From: Amniculibacterium aquaticum
GTDB taxonomy: Bacteria; Bacteroidota; Bacteroidia; Flavobacteriales; Weeksellaceae
Reading direction: 5' to 3'
DNA: 64,000 nt
Assembly: GCF_003852705.1 (NCBI RefSeq)
Contig: NZ_REFA01000004.1
Location: 62,001 to 126,000, forward strand
In this document: positions 34,202-43,792 of the stretch, in pieces
How positions within the stretch are numbered: position 1 is the stretch's first letter
Layout of the letters: each line of letters opens with the position of its first letter
Notes under the pieces: model-generated
What the model was told of the DNA's origin: nothing
What the model saw: the letters and a program-made list of their open reading frames with translations, nothing else
Database searches by the model: none
Made by a program: the position numbers and the translations under genes

Positions 34202-35014
34202 TTATTTAATTTTTCCTCCTGCTGCTTTGTAATACTCCAAAGCTTTAGCCATATTGGCATTCAGTCCGGCAATTCTGTTTTCAGCACCTGGGTGTGTCGA
34301 TAAAAATTCAGGTGGTTTATTAGCTCCACTAGACGCCGCTTCCATCCTGTTCCAAAAAGGTACAGCTTGTCTTGGATCGTATCCCGCCATAGCCATTAGG
34401 TAAAGGCCCATTTGGTCGGCTTCCGACTCTTGCTTTCGACCGTAAGCCAATAACGCTACTTGCGAACCCATAGGATACGCCTGTTGGAAAATGCTTTGTA
34501 ATTGAGCATTGGAAATGGACGCCCCCAAAATAGCACCTCCATATTGGGCAATCATGGCTTGAGAAATTCTTTCGTTTCCGTGACCTGCCAAAGCGTGAGA
34601 TACTTCGTGACCCATCACTACAGCCAATCCTGTATCGTCTTTGGTGATGGGCAAAATCCCGGTGTACACAGCAACCTTACCTCCCGGCATACACCAAGCA
34701 TTCAGTTGCTTGTCCTCTATCAGAGTAAATTCCCATTGGTAATTGGCCAAATCCCCTTCCCTTCCGATACTTTTATAATAATTGTTGGCGGCATTTTTTA
34801 TCCTCATACCCACATTGGTCACCGACTTTGCCGCAGCGGTATTTTTGATAACTTTGGATTTAGAAAGCGTATTGTTGTATTCTTTCAAAGCCATAGTACT
34901 TAGCTCTGCATTGTTTCCAATTTGTAAGGAACTTCTGCCCGTCATGGGATTGGTAACACACGACACCAATGCAACTGACGCCAATGCATAACCAAAAAAT
35001 TTTATTTTTTTCAT
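34202..35014 (-). CDS. M48 family zinc metalloprotease, lipoprotein
   Basis: A 270-residue protein of the M48 (BepA/LoiP-like) family. A lipoprotein signal ends ASVALVSCVTNP (Cys19). TGRSSLQIGNNAE follows, as in other Bacteroidota members. The zinc site GHEVSHALAGHG is at 135-146 (HExxH) with third ligand Glu in QESEADQMGLYLM. The C-terminus has FLSTHPGAENRI. It probably acts in the periplasm on misfolded outer-membrane proteins. Monocistronic, with its own terminator. Confidence 0.92.
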   Translation of the reverse strand: MKKIKFFGYALASVALVSCVTNPMTGRSSLQIGNNAELSTMALKEYNNTLSKSKVIKNTAAAKSVTNVGMRIKNAANNYYKSIGREGDLANYQWEFTLIEDKQLNAWCMPGGKVAVYTGILPITKDDTGLAVVMGHEVSHALAGHGNERISQAMIAQYGGAILGASISNAQLQSIFQQAYPMGSQVALLAYGRKQESEADQMGLYLMAMAGYDPRQAVPFWNRMEAASSGANKPPEFLSTHPGAENRIAGLNANMAKALEYYKAAGGKIK

Positions 35015-35186
35015 AATCGGTATTTAAGATTCTAAATTAATAATTTTCTCACGATCAACAAAATTTATTCCACTTTTTCATGATTTGACCGATGTTTAGC
35101 ATTAAATTTGTTGTGCTTTACAAAGCAACTCAATCTCAGGTTGTTAATTTTTTAAGAAAAGATTTTACCAAAAAACAGTGTTATTC

Positions 35187-35705
35187 ATGAAAAGAACATT
35201 CATCTTAATATTTTCTGCAATTGCACTTCTTCAAAGTTGTGCTTCACAAATCTATATGGAACCCCAGGAACTGAATACAGCAATTCAATCCGATGAGTTT
35301 TCATTTGTTGCAAAAAGAGCCAACCCTACCAATTATGCAGTGATCAATACTATTAATTCCATTCCAAATTCTACAGCTACCCGAATTTTGGAATTGAGCA
35401 CCGGTTACGGGCTGAGTCTAAAGAAAAATTTACTGGAGGTTAATTTACCCTATTTTGGAAGAGCGTACAAAGCCTCTACCAATCCTTTAGAAATCGGTTA
35501 TCGTTTTGCATCAAAAGATTTTTATCTAAAAAAATCTGTAGGAAAGAACGGTAAAATGATCTACACCATCGAGCCCAATGACAATACAGCAATCAGAAGA
35601 ATCAGCATAGAAATATACCCTTCAGGATCGGCAATGGTTTCTGTAGACTCCAACGACAGACAACCGATCACTTACGACGGCTACCTCGAAAAATTTAAAA
35701 AATAA
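35187..35705 (+). CDS. DUF4251 family lipoprotein
   Basis: A 172-residue lipoprotein starting MKRTFILIFSAIALLQSCAS (lipobox LQSC). The rest matches the DUF4251 pattern: FVAKRANPTNYAVINT, PYFGRAY (a hallmark of the family), IGYRFASKDF and a C-terminal beta-rich end. Function unknown; common in Bacteroidota. The start at ATG 35187 is preferred to GTG 35178. It converges on meaB with no base between the two stop codons. Confidence 0.8.
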   Translation: MKRTFILIFSAIALLQSCASQIYMEPQELNTAIQSDEFSFVAKRANPTNYAVINTINSIPNSTATRILELSTGYGLSLKKNLLEVNLPYFGRAYKASTNPLEIGYRFASKDFYLKKSVGKNGKMIYTIEPNDNTAIRRISIEIYPSGSAMVSVDSNDRQPITYDGYLEKFKK

Positions 35706-36689
35706 TTAGATTTTTTTGAAAATGCTTTCAACAAACTCTGCCGCTTCTGTACTGGGATTGGCCAAAAGGTTGGAAGCATTTTTTCTGTGATGCTCATAAT
35801 CCAAACTTCCGTAATTTCCGGTTTTGGTTTTCTGTAAAATTAGCTCTTGCACCCAATAATCAAAGCGTTTTTCAGCCTGAAGTTTTCTCACCTCATCAAA
35901 TCTACCGGTCGATTTTTTTAGCTGAATATACGCTTCAATCTGAGCATAGACCTCATCCAAACCACGATGCTCCAATGCCGATCCCAGCAAAACAGGAATT
36001 TTCCAATTTTCTTCTTTAGGATGTATAAAATGCAAGGCCCGCATCAATTCCAACTTGGTATTTTTGGCTTTTTGAATGTTCTGATCATCGACCTTGTTGA
36101 TGAAGATCAAATCTACCATTTCCATAATCCCCCTTTTAATACCTTGCAACTCATCGCCTCCACCAATAATTTTTAAAAACAAAAAAACATCAGTAATATC
36201 GGAGACCAAAACTTCACTTTGTCCCACACCTACGGTTTCGATTAGGATAAAATCATAACCTGCCGCTTCACAAATCAACATGGTCTCAAAGGTCGTATTG
36301 GCAACACCGCCTAAAAATCCGGAACTTGGAGAAGGACGGATGAAGGCATTTTTCTCTTTTGCCAATTCTTCCATTCTGGTTTTGTCCCCCAAAATAGAAC
36401 CTTTGTTGAGAGCAGAACTGGGATCAATGGCCAAAACCGCAACTTTTAGTCCTTTTTTTATGGCAAAAAGTCCAAAACTTTCTATAAAAGTAGATTTTCC
36501 AGCACCCGGCACTCCAGTAATACCAATCCTAACCGATTGTCCGGTGAGAGGCATAATCATCTTTAATAAATCTTCGGCTTGTTCTCGGTGTTCTGGCTTT
36601 TTACTTTCGACCAAAGTGATTGCTTTACCCAACAATCGGGTATCTCCATTGATAATGCCTTGGTACAAATCTTTTGTTGAAACTTTCAT
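35706..36689 (-). CDS. meaB: MeaB-type GTPase, methylmalonyl-CoA mutase chaperone
   Basis: A 327-residue G3E-family GTPase (MeaB/ArgK). Walker A GITGVPGAGKSTF (about 59-71), IDPSS switch I region, Walker B ETVGVGQSEV, and guanine-specificity NKVDDQN are visible. MeaB protects and reloads B12-dependent methylmalonyl-CoA mutase; the mutase genes are not in this window. Start at ATG 36689. Confidence 0.94.
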   Translation of the reverse strand: MKVSTKDLYQGIINGDTRLLGKAITLVESKKPEHREQAEDLLKMIMPLTGQSVRIGITGVPGAGKSTFIESFGLFAIKKGLKVAVLAIDPSSALNKGSILGDKTRMEELAKEKNAFIRPSPSSGFLGGVANTTFETMLICEAAGYDFILIETVGVGQSEVLVSDITDVFLFLKIIGGGDELQGIKRGIMEMVDLIFINKVDDQNIQKAKNTKLELMRALHFIHPKEENWKIPVLLGSALEHRGLDEVYAQIEAYIQLKKSTGRFDEVRKLQAEKRFDYWVQELILQKTKTGNYGSLDYEHHRKNASNLLANPSTEAAEFVESIFKKI

Positions 36690-36707
36690 CAAAACAAAAA
36701 TAATATA

Positions 36708-36715
36708 TATATTTG
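36708..36715 (+). promoter_or_regulatory. −7 element of the small cytochrome c gene
   Basis: TATATTTG, 24 nt before ATG 36740; fits TAnnTTTG. Confidence 0.4.
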
Positions 36716-36739
36716 AAAGAATGTTTTAATTTGAAAGTT

Positions 36740-37021
36740 ATGAAAAAATTATTTGTATTATCCGTTTTGGCAACTGCCTTTGTAATGTCGTGTACAACAA
36801 AGACCCAAGCAGGAACTGCTGCAACCAAGAAAGTTTCTAAAGAAGCATTAGCAGAAGGCAAAATGCTTTTTGAAAAATCTTGTGGTAAGTGTCACGATTT
36901 GCCAAAAGCAAAAGATTATTCTGCTGAAAAATGGGTGGGAATCATGAAGTCTATGGCACCAAAAGCAAAATTGGACGAGGCTCAATCAACTTTGGTTTAT
37001 GACTATCTAACCCAAAACTAA
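36740..37021 (+). CDS. Small mono-haem cytochrome c lipoprotein
   Basis: A 93-residue lipoprotein cytochrome. The signal ends ATAFVMSCTTK (lipobox MSC). One haem motif CGKCH lies in LFEKSCGKCHDLPKAKDYS, and Met in MKSMAPKAKL is the probable sixth ligand. The start MKKLFVLS at 36740 is chosen because it begins the signal sequence; the upstream TTG (36713) is unlikely. It may be a periplasmic electron carrier. It is monocistronic, 50 bp from the divergent meaB. Confidence 0.85.
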   Translation: MKKLFVLSVLATAFVMSCTTKTQAGTAATKKVSKEALAEGKMLFEKSCGKCHDLPKAKDYSAEKWVGIMKSMAPKAKLDEAQSTLVYDYLTQN

Positions 37022-37026
37022 TTGAA

Positions 37027-37062
37027 AACAAGCCACCTTTTTCTGAGGTGGCTTGTTTATTT
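37027..37062. terminator. Bidirectional terminator between cytochrome c and rnhA
   Basis: AACAAGCCACCT (37027-37038) pairs perfectly with AGGTGGCTTGTT (37046-37057), then a T-rich tail. Confidence 0.88.
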
Positions 37063-37070
37063 TTTGACTT

Positions 37071-37547
37071 TCAAAACAATCCGTTGCCTTCAGGTTGTTC
37101 GTAGTAATGATCTATTTCTAATTGTGCAGACTGAGATGCCTTTACGGCCAATTGGTCACAAATTTCATTTTCAGGATGTCCATTGTGTCCTTTTATCCAA
37201 TGCAGCTTTGGCTGATGTTGAATGAAGAGTGGATAAAACCTTTTCCACAGGTCGGGATTTTTAACCTTATTAAAACCTTTTTTCACCCAACCCAATAACC
37301 ATTTTTGGTTGATGGCATCGGCAACATATTTACTATCGGTATAGATGTGAACATCGTGTCCCGTGGAATTTAGGTTTTCTAAAGCCACAATGACCGCCAA
37401 AAGTTCCATTCTGTTGTTGGTGGTTTTTCTGTAGCCACAGCTGTAGGTTTTTTGATAATTTTTACCCACCACCCTCATCAGGATTCCATAGCCTCCTTTT
37501 CCGGGGTTTCCGCTACATGCACCATCGGTGAAAATCTCTATTTTCAT
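37071..37547 (-). CDS. rnhA: Ribonuclease HI
   Basis: A 158-residue enzyme that cuts the RNA strand of RNA-DNA hybrids. Catalytic residues are visible: Asp in IFTDGACSGNPG (about residue 8), Glu in NNRMELLAV, Asp in IYTDSKYVAD, and the final Asp in NEICDQLA with His in KGHNGHPENE. The start MKIEIFTDG at 37547 is family-typical; the ATG at 37580 adds 11 unlikely residues. It lies 38 bp after dnaB on the same strand. Confidence 0.95.
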   Translation of the reverse strand: MKIEIFTDGACSGNPGKGGYGILMRVVGKNYQKTYSCGYRKTTNNRMELLAVIVALENLNSTGHDVHIYTDSKYVADAINQKWLLGWVKKGFNKVKNPDLWKRFYPLFIQHQPKLHWIKGHNGHPENEICDQLAVKASQSAQLEIDHYYEQPEGNGLF

Positions 37548-37585
37548 GAATTGTTTTGTGAAAGTATCAGTACTATTCAATTTTC

Positions 37586-39172
37586 TTAGAAAGGCATTCC
37601 TTCATCGTCGTCATCGTTCATGGATGAGGCACTCAGGTTGTTATTTCCTCCCATATTGAAGGCAGCACCAGGATCGATGGTGGTTCTAATTTTATCAAAT
37701 CCAGAAGGCTCATTGTGATCTGAAAAATTAGAAGAACCGTAATTGTAAGTGGTAAGCGCTTCTAAATCGGCAAATTTACCCATGGTTTTTAAAAATGCCA
37801 ACCGAACATCGTCCACAGATCCATTTCTGTGTTTTGCAACAATGACTTCGGCTTGGTTTTCGGTTGAAGTTTGTGCATCCTCCGGATCGTTATCCCAAGT
37901 TCCGAGTTTATAATATTCCGGTCTATAGATGAAGGAAACAATATCGGCATCCTGCTCGATGGCTCCCGATTCCCTAAGGTCGGAAAGCTGAGGTCTTTTA
38001 TTGGTTGCAGAACGGGTCTCTACCGATCTGGACAACTGTGAAAGGGCAATGACAGGGACATTCAATTCTTTAGCAATGGCCTTCAACGATCGAGAGATCA
38101 TGGAGATTTCTTGCTCACGGTTTCCGGATCCTTTTCCTCCGCCGGCGGTCATCAACTGGAGATAGTCGACCATGATAATCTTCACTCCATGTTGCATCAC
38201 CAATCTTCTGGCTTTTGCACGAAAGTCAAATATGGAAAGCGATGGCGTTTCGTCGATGTACAATGGGGCATTTTCCAATTCAGAAACATTGGTGAAAAGC
38301 CTTTGCCATTCGTCATCGGTTAGGGTTCCTTTTCTTAATTTTTCTGATGAAATATTGGTTTCAGAAGAAATCATCCTCGTAATCAACTGTACAGATGCCA
38401 TCTCCAAAGAGAATAAGGCCAAAGGAATTTTGTGTTGTACAGAAATATTTCTGGCCATGGAAAGGATAAAAGCCGTTTTACCCATCGCCGGACGCGCTGC
38501 AATGATAATCAAGTCCGAGTTTTGCCAACCGCCTGTCAGTTCATCCAATTTTGTGAATCCCGAAGGAATCCCCGAAAGACCTTCTTTGTCTTTCAAGGCT
38601 TTGATGGACTCTATGGCTTGTTTTACCAAATCATTCGCTGTATCGAATCCTTTTTTGATGGTTCCGTTGGTAATTTCAAAAAAACTTTGTTCGGCTTTGT
38701 CCAACAATTCAAAAACATCGGTTGACTCTTTGTATGAACTGTCGATAACATTGGCGGATACATTGATAAGGCTTCTTAGAATAAATTTTTCCAAGATAAT
38801 TCGAACATGATATTCGATATGCGCACTGGACGAAACCCCCATGGTGAGGTCAATGATATAATGATCACCTCCTGCTGTCCCCAATTGTTCACTTTTTTTA
38901 AGCTCTTGGATCACCGTAACCATATCCACCGGTTTACTTTCCAAATAAAGTTTGACAATCGTCGAAAAAATAACTTGATGTCTGGGATCGTAAAAAACTT
39001 CCGGAGTCAGCAAGTCAATGGAATAATCGAGTCCTTTTTTGTCAATAAGAAAAGTACCGATTACAATTTTTTCTAGATCAACTGCATTGGGAGGTAGTTT
39101 TCCATCGGAAATGGAAAGTTCTTTAGCAAAATTGCCGTGGGTAAGAGATGATAAGGTTTCCTTTTGTGCCAT
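37586..39172 (-). CDS. dnaB: Replicative DNA helicase DnaB
   Basis: A 528-residue hexameric helicase. The N-terminal domain has PPNAVDLEKIVIGTFLID. The C-terminal RecA-like domain has Walker A IAARPAMGKTAFILSMA (about 223-239), Walker B IIMVDYLQLM, and SQLSRSVE and RPQLSDLRESGAIEQDAD. No intein interrupts it. The C-terminus carries an acidic tail (SSMNDDDDEGMPF) that is usual in Flavobacteriia. Confidence 0.97.
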   Translation of the reverse strand: MAQKETLSSLTHGNFAKELSISDGKLPPNAVDLEKIVIGTFLIDKKGLDYSIDLLTPEVFYDPRHQVIFSTIVKLYLESKPVDMVTVIQELKKSEQLGTAGGDHYIIDLTMGVSSSAHIEYHVRIILEKFILRSLINVSANVIDSSYKESTDVFELLDKAEQSFFEITNGTIKKGFDTANDLVKQAIESIKALKDKEGLSGIPSGFTKLDELTGGWQNSDLIIIAARPAMGKTAFILSMARNISVQHKIPLALFSLEMASVQLITRMISSETNISSEKLRKGTLTDDEWQRLFTNVSELENAPLYIDETPSLSIFDFRAKARRLVMQHGVKIIMVDYLQLMTAGGGKGSGNREQEISMISRSLKAIAKELNVPVIALSQLSRSVETRSATNKRPQLSDLRESGAIEQDADIVSFIYRPEYYKLGTWDNDPEDAQTSTENQAEVIVAKHRNGSVDDVRLAFLKTMGKFADLEALTTYNYGSSNFSDHNEPSGFDKIRTTIDPGAAFNMGGNNNLSASSMNDDDDEGMPF

Positions 39173-39276
39173 GAAACAAAGATAGAATATTTACACTTCA
39201 TCTTCCGAATATTTAATCAACAATCATGTTCAATCCACATTCATATTACTGACTTACAAACAGATACAATGTTAAT

Positions 39277-39312
39277 AAAAAAGAGACTGCCGCTGTGGCA
39301 ATCTCTTTTTTT
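39277..39312. terminator. Terminator downstream of the gliding-motility-type adhesin gene
   Basis: AAAAGAGACTGCC pairs with GGCAATCTCTTTT (one mismatch) around a 4-nt loop, with T-runs on both strands. Confidence 0.75.
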
Positions 39313-39335
39313 TATTTTGGGTTTTCATGTTAAAT

Positions 39336-41408
39336 TTATTCAAAATTTTTCAACATAATCCATCCGGAATAGGTTACCGGAGTTTTATTGGCATCGTCTT
39401 CGTTCCAAGTAATAACATACCAATAGGTTCCGGTATTCAATCTTTTTCCTTGGAATTTTCCGTCCCATTTATAACCGTTGGTTTTATCGGCTACGGCAAC
39501 TTTTTTACCATAACGATCAAATACAGTGAATTGAAGATTTTCTTTGTAAGCCAAAGCCGAATATTCTATTTCGTCATTCACTCCATCGTTATTAGGAGTG
39601 ATGGCGTTCAACAGATTGGGTACAGTGATCTGTAAGGAAACAGGAATACAGTTGAAACTGTCTTTTAAATAGACCATATTCAAACCTCTTGGCAATCCAG
39701 AAAAAGTGTTGGAATCTTGCCAGTTGACACCGTCGATAGAGTATTTGTACGGAGCTACACCTCCTGTTGCGTTTATAACAATGGTGTTGTTGGTAATTTC
39801 TACATTTGAAATGATGGGAGCTACGGTTGCAACAACTTTTACATTTTGTTTGGTCACACAATTGTTCTTGGTAAGATTAACCCAATAGTTACCAACCCCT
39901 ACATTATTGATGATTTGCGTAGTTGCACCAGTACTCCATTCGTAAGCGGTATATCCCGAACCGGCATCAAGGGTTGTCGTTTTTTCTGCACAAATAATTT
40001 TGTCCACCAAAACTGATGACGGTGCCGGAGCTGTAACCGAAAGGTTAATTTTAGCTAAATTATAACAACCGTTTGCATCCAAAACTTTCGCATAGATCGC
40101 TTTTGTTTCAGAAATATATGCCGTAGGATTTAGGATTTCATTGGCATTTTGGGCAGCATCATTGGTTGTAGGATAATACTTGATAACGGCTCCAGGAAGC
40201 GCAGTAACCACAGCATTGGTCAGGTTGAATACGGCTTTGGTAGGCGTATTTTCTATAAAACAAGATACCAAACTTGCTTCATTCACTTGAAACGATGGGA
40301 AATATTCTAAATTAATAGGTCCAGAATTGGTACAGTTTTGCGCCGTTGTTACCTTTACAAAAACCTGCTTTGGAGCGGTCGATTGATACGCATTAGGATT
40401 GGTAATTTGGTTGGTTCCTGCGTTCAAATCGGCCATGGTTGGGTAAAACTTTTTGGTTGCTGTAGGATCGTTGATTACAGCGGCATTGTTCAGATTGAAA
40501 AATCCATAACCGATGTTATTGTTGTTACACGCTTGTACCGTTGCCGGATTCAACGAAATGTTTCCATATACAAATTTTACCGGCCCCACTTTTCTACAAC
40601 TGTTGATGATATTGTTGGGATCGTTAGGATCTTCGTAACGGATGCTGTAGTAATAGATCGATGGAACATTAATGGTTACCGGCATTGGCAAAGGATTGGC
40701 ACCCGTAAGGGCATCGTTTTGATTGCTGTGATAGGTAATGATGAAGTTTTGGTTACCGTTGATAATTCCTGCATTCAGTTGTGTGAAATCATAAGTCGCT
40801 GTATTGACACACATCGGGATAAAACCGTCGTGGTTAGGTCCTGGAGCAATAATCGGAAAAGGCTGAACCCCAGGATTATCAAACGACGATGACAAAGTTG
40901 CAGTCCCGCCCCATGTTAGCGCAAAACCGTTTGTATTTGCAGAATAGTTATCGATGACCATGTAGTATGTTTGCCCAGGCAATACATCCAAATATTTACA
41001 ATATCCTGTACCTCCTGCACCTTCTGTGATTACGGTAGAAGTCAGGCTAAGTCCTGTGGTATAAGTACCGTCATCACTTGGTGGGCCGTCATAAGAACAA
41101 CGGATTGGTGTACCTTTGGTAGCACAGGTGACATTGGGTCCGTAAACCGCCCAGTCATAATCGGCATTACCATTCGGAACGATTAGAAAAGTCAATGTTC
41201 CGGCGGTATTCACGGTAAATTTATACCAAACCGAATAGTGCTCATTAGAAGATAGACAGCCCCCTAAAGTTTCAGGTACATTTCCGTTTCCACTTGGGGT
41301 GTATGAAATTCCGGTATTTCCACAAACAGCCATTGCTGTTTCGCAATCGGACTGCGCATAAATAAATTGGGAAAACCAAATAAGTGTTAAGAGTACAATT
41401 TTCTTCAT
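39336..41408 (-). CDS. Type IX secreted protein with gliding-motility-associated (type B) C-terminal domain
   Basis: A 690-residue exported protein: signal peptide MKKIVLLTLIWFSQFIYAQ, then a domain with paired cysteines (CETAMAVCGNTGISY; CKYLDVLPGQTYYMVIDNYS), several beta-rich repeats, and a C-terminal gliding-motility type B sorting domain (LNAITPNNDGVNDEIE, FDRYGKKV, WDGKFQGKRLNTGTYWYVI). It should leave the cell by type IX secretion. Probably a surface adhesin. It is monocistronic. Confidence 0.88.
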   Translation of the reverse strand: MKKIVLLTLIWFSQFIYAQSDCETAMAVCGNTGISYTPSGNGNVPETLGGCLSSNEHYSVWYKFTVNTAGTLTFLIVPNGNADYDWAVYGPNVTCATKGTPIRCSYDGPPSDDGTYTTGLSLTSTVITEGAGGTGYCKYLDVLPGQTYYMVIDNYSANTNGFALTWGGTATLSSSFDNPGVQPFPIIAPGPNHDGFIPMCVNTATYDFTQLNAGIINGNQNFIITYHSNQNDALTGANPLPMPVTINVPSIYYYSIRYEDPNDPNNIINSCRKVGPVKFVYGNISLNPATVQACNNNNIGYGFFNLNNAAVINDPTATKKFYPTMADLNAGTNQITNPNAYQSTAPKQVFVKVTTAQNCTNSGPINLEYFPSFQVNEASLVSCFIENTPTKAVFNLTNAVVTALPGAVIKYYPTTNDAAQNANEILNPTAYISETKAIYAKVLDANGCYNLAKINLSVTAPAPSSVLVDKIICAEKTTTLDAGSGYTAYEWSTGATTQIINNVGVGNYWVNLTKNNCVTKQNVKVVATVAPIISNVEITNNTIVINATGGVAPYKYSIDGVNWQDSNTFSGLPRGLNMVYLKDSFNCIPVSLQITVPNLLNAITPNNDGVNDEIEYSALAYKENLQFTVFDRYGKKVAVADKTNGYKWDGKFQGKRLNTGTYWYVITWNEDDANKTPVTYSGWIMLKNFE

Positions 41409-41645
41409 AAAAATAAAATGTGAACAAATTTATAAAATTTTCTGCATTTGATTGTTGTTTACACAGCAAAATGCTTTTGTTGATGCTTAGTTCCGATTTA
41501 TTGCTCCATAAATCCTATGATTTATGCATTTTATTATGAAGCTGTATTGTTTCAAATTAAATAACTAGGGATGTAAACATAAAAAAATCAATAACGCTGG
41601 AGCATTATTGATTCTGAAGTTAATTATAAAAAATATGAAGTTTCT

Positions 41646-41846
41646 CTATTTTAATGCATAAAGCTCAACTCCATCCAGATCTTCTGTATGTTCAGAAATA
41701 TCAAAATGTCGATGTTCATCTCTATACAAATAAATGTCTTGATTTTTTCTTTTTTTGGTTTTCATGATTCTATTCAACGCACATATACCCAATACGGTAA
41801 ACAATCCAATACCTGCGGCCAAAATAATTTTTGTTTCGCTTTTCAT
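41646..41846 (-). CDS. Small single-helix membrane protein
   Basis: A 66-residue protein starting MKSETKIILAAGIGLFTVLG: one transmembrane helix (about 6-24), a basic stop-transfer (MKTKKRKNQ), and a His/Asp-rich cytoplasmic tail (YRDEHRHFDISEHTEDLDG). The ATG at 41846 is preferred to TTG 41867. Coding potential is supported by composition and a credible hydrophobic segment only; no family is recognised. Confidence 0.5.
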   Translation of the reverse strand: MKSETKIILAAGIGLFTVLGICALNRIMKTKKRKNQDIYLYRDEHRHFDISEHTEDLDGVELYALK

Positions 41847-42018
41847 AATTTCATTTTTTGTATCCAAACATTCGCAAAAAACATGCCTTTTTTATGCATG
41901 TTGTTTTAAATTTATGTTAATAAAAATCTAAACTTTGTTAATACTGACCATTTCAGATTTTCTAAGACCGAGATGATTTGAGAAATTCTCGTTACTTTTG
42001 CGAATTATTTTGTTTTAT

Positions 42019-43788
42019 ATGTCGGATATCATACAACTTTTACCGGATCATGTCGCCAACCAAATCGCTGCGGGCGAGGTGGTACAAAGGCCTGCATCTA
42101 TCGTAAAAGAACTCATGGAGAATGCCATCGATGCCAAAGCCAGTAAAATAGAACTCATCGTTCGTGATGCCGGAAAAAACCTGATCCAAGTGGTGGACGA
42201 CGGATTGGGAATGTCAGAAACCGATGCCAGAATGGCCTTCGAAAGACACGCAACTTCCAAAATAAAAAATACTGAAGATATTTTTAAAATCGCAACCAAA
42301 GGTTTTCGTGGCGAAGCCTTGGCATCCATTGCTGCGGTGGCTCAGGTGGAGTTGAAAACCAAAAAAAAAGAGGCCAGCATTGGAACAAACATCTATATTG
42401 AAGGGGGAACATTGCAGTTTCAAGAACCTGTACAGACGGTTGAAGGTTCTAATTTTGCAGTAAAAAATTTATTCTACAATGTGCCTGCCCGTAGAAAGTT
42501 CCTGAAAAACAACAATATAGAATTCAGGCATATTATTGATGAATTTCAACGCGTGGCTTTGGCTCATGACCAAGTCGAATTTGATTTGTTCCACAACGAC
42601 GAACCCATTTTCAAACTCAGAAAAGGATCTCTCCTGCAAAGAATTGTTGATGTTTTTGGAAGAAAACTTCAACCGCTTTTGGTACCCATCAAAGAAGATA
42701 TGGATTGGGTGAACCTTAACGGATTTGTCGCAAAACCTGAAGGTGCCAAAAAAGTTAGAGGCGAACAATTTCTTTTTGTAAACGGTCGATATTTTAAAAG
42801 CCCTTATCTGAACAAAGCGGTACAAGAAGCCTTTGATGGACTATTGCTACCGGGATACATCCCTTCTTTTTTCTTGTTTTTGGAAATGGATCCCGAGAAA
42901 ATCGATGTCAACATTCATCCTCAAAAAACAGAAGTAAAGTTCGAAGACGAGCATCTGATTTTTGCATTGCTAAGATCTACCATCAAAAGAGCTTTGGGCA
43001 TATACAACATTGCACCGAGTTTGGATTTTGAAAGGGATGTCAAAATGGACGATTTTTTTGGCGGAAAAACTCCTTCTATGCAAAATTTTAAGACCCCTGA
43101 AATTTCTGTAGATCGAACTTTTAATCCGTTCAAAGAAGAAAGCATCTCACACAAACATGCAGAAATCCAGAATCTGGCAGAACTGTACCATCAAAATATC
43201 GAGGCGGCGCCATCTAAAATCAACCTTTTCGAGGACGAAGATTTTGAAGAAGATCTGATGCGATTGCCCAACGGATATTGGGTTTTCAACAAGGGAGACC
43301 GAACACTGATGCTGGATTTGGGACGCATGCATCGTTTGGTAATTGCAAACGGTAACAAAGTGCAAAACAAAAGCTCGGTAAGCCATGCCCTCCTGTTTTC
43401 TTTGGAATATCACATGAACGAAATTGAAAAAAACAAATACAAATCCTTCAAAAAATACCTGCCGGATTTGGGTTTCCAAATGCATGTGGCGTATGAAAAT
43501 GTCCTGAGGATAGATGCCGTCCCTGAAGGCTTGAAGGAAACTCAGGTGATGAAGTTTTTAGAGAACTTATTCGATATCTTGGAATACAAAACCGAAGAAG
43601 AATTTTTACACTTCTATGAAAATCAATGGAATAAAATGCAAAGCAAATCCAGATTTGATTTTATTTATAAAAATGATGCTGAAGATTTAATAAAAGATTT
43701 TACTAATTTAGGCTTCCCAGAATATTTGCCCGATGGCAAAAGGTGTTTTATCGAATTGCCGATAGACGATTTTAAAAATAAATTTTAA
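42019..43788 (+). CDS. mutL: DNA mismatch repair protein MutL
   Basis: A 589-residue mismatch-repair ATPase. GHKL ATPase motifs: IAAGEVVQRPASIVKELMEN (N-terminal), AIDAKASKI, VVDDGLGM, ERHATSKI, GFRGEALASIAAV. The N-terminal half is typical MutL. The C-terminal dimer domain lacks the DQHA(x)2E(x)4E endonuclease motif; the aligned position appears to be LDLGRMHRLVI (432-442). The start MSDIIQLLP at 42019 is family-typical. It is the first gene of a tight operon with the rhomboid protease (4 bp), EEP protein and lipoprotein. A −7 box TACTTTTG lies at 41993-42000. Confidence 0.93.
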   Translation: MSDIIQLLPDHVANQIAAGEVVQRPASIVKELMENAIDAKASKIELIVRDAGKNLIQVVDDGLGMSETDARMAFERHATSKIKNTEDIFKIATKGFRGEALASIAAVAQVELKTKKKEASIGTNIYIEGGTLQFQEPVQTVEGSNFAVKNLFYNVPARRKFLKNNNIEFRHIIDEFQRVALAHDQVEFDLFHNDEPIFKLRKGSLLQRIVDVFGRKLQPLLVPIKEDMDWVNLNGFVAKPEGAKKVRGEQFLFVNGRYFKSPYLNKAVQEAFDGLLLPGYIPSFFLFLEMDPEKIDVNIHPQKTEVKFEDEHLIFALLRSTIKRALGIYNIAPSLDFERDVKMDDFFGGKTPSMQNFKTPEISVDRTFNPFKEESISHKHAEIQNLAELYHQNIEAAPSKINLFEDEDFEEDLMRLPNGYWVFNKGDRTLMLDLGRMHRLVIANGNKVQNKSSVSHALLFSLEYHMNEIEKNKYKSFKKYLPDLGFQMHVAYENVLRIDAVPEGLKETQVMKFLENLFDILEYKTEEEFLHFYENQWNKMQSKSRFDFIYKNDAEDLIKDFTNLGFPEYLPDGKRCFIELPIDDFKNKF

Positions 43789-43792
43789 ACTT

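Noticed and set aside
38172-38810. A 212-codon open frame on the forward strand opposite dnaB
   Set aside because: It lies wholly inside dnaB, has no domain, and the dnaB reading on the other strand is complete and motif-rich.
40338-40892. Forward-strand open frame of 184 codons opposite the gliding-motility-type gene
   Set aside because: Antisense to a clearly coding gene; no signal peptide or family motif.
41590-41609. Imperfect hairpin AATAACGCT/AGCATTATT
   Set aside because: One mismatch, tiny loop and no T-run; no RNA or terminator role can be argued.
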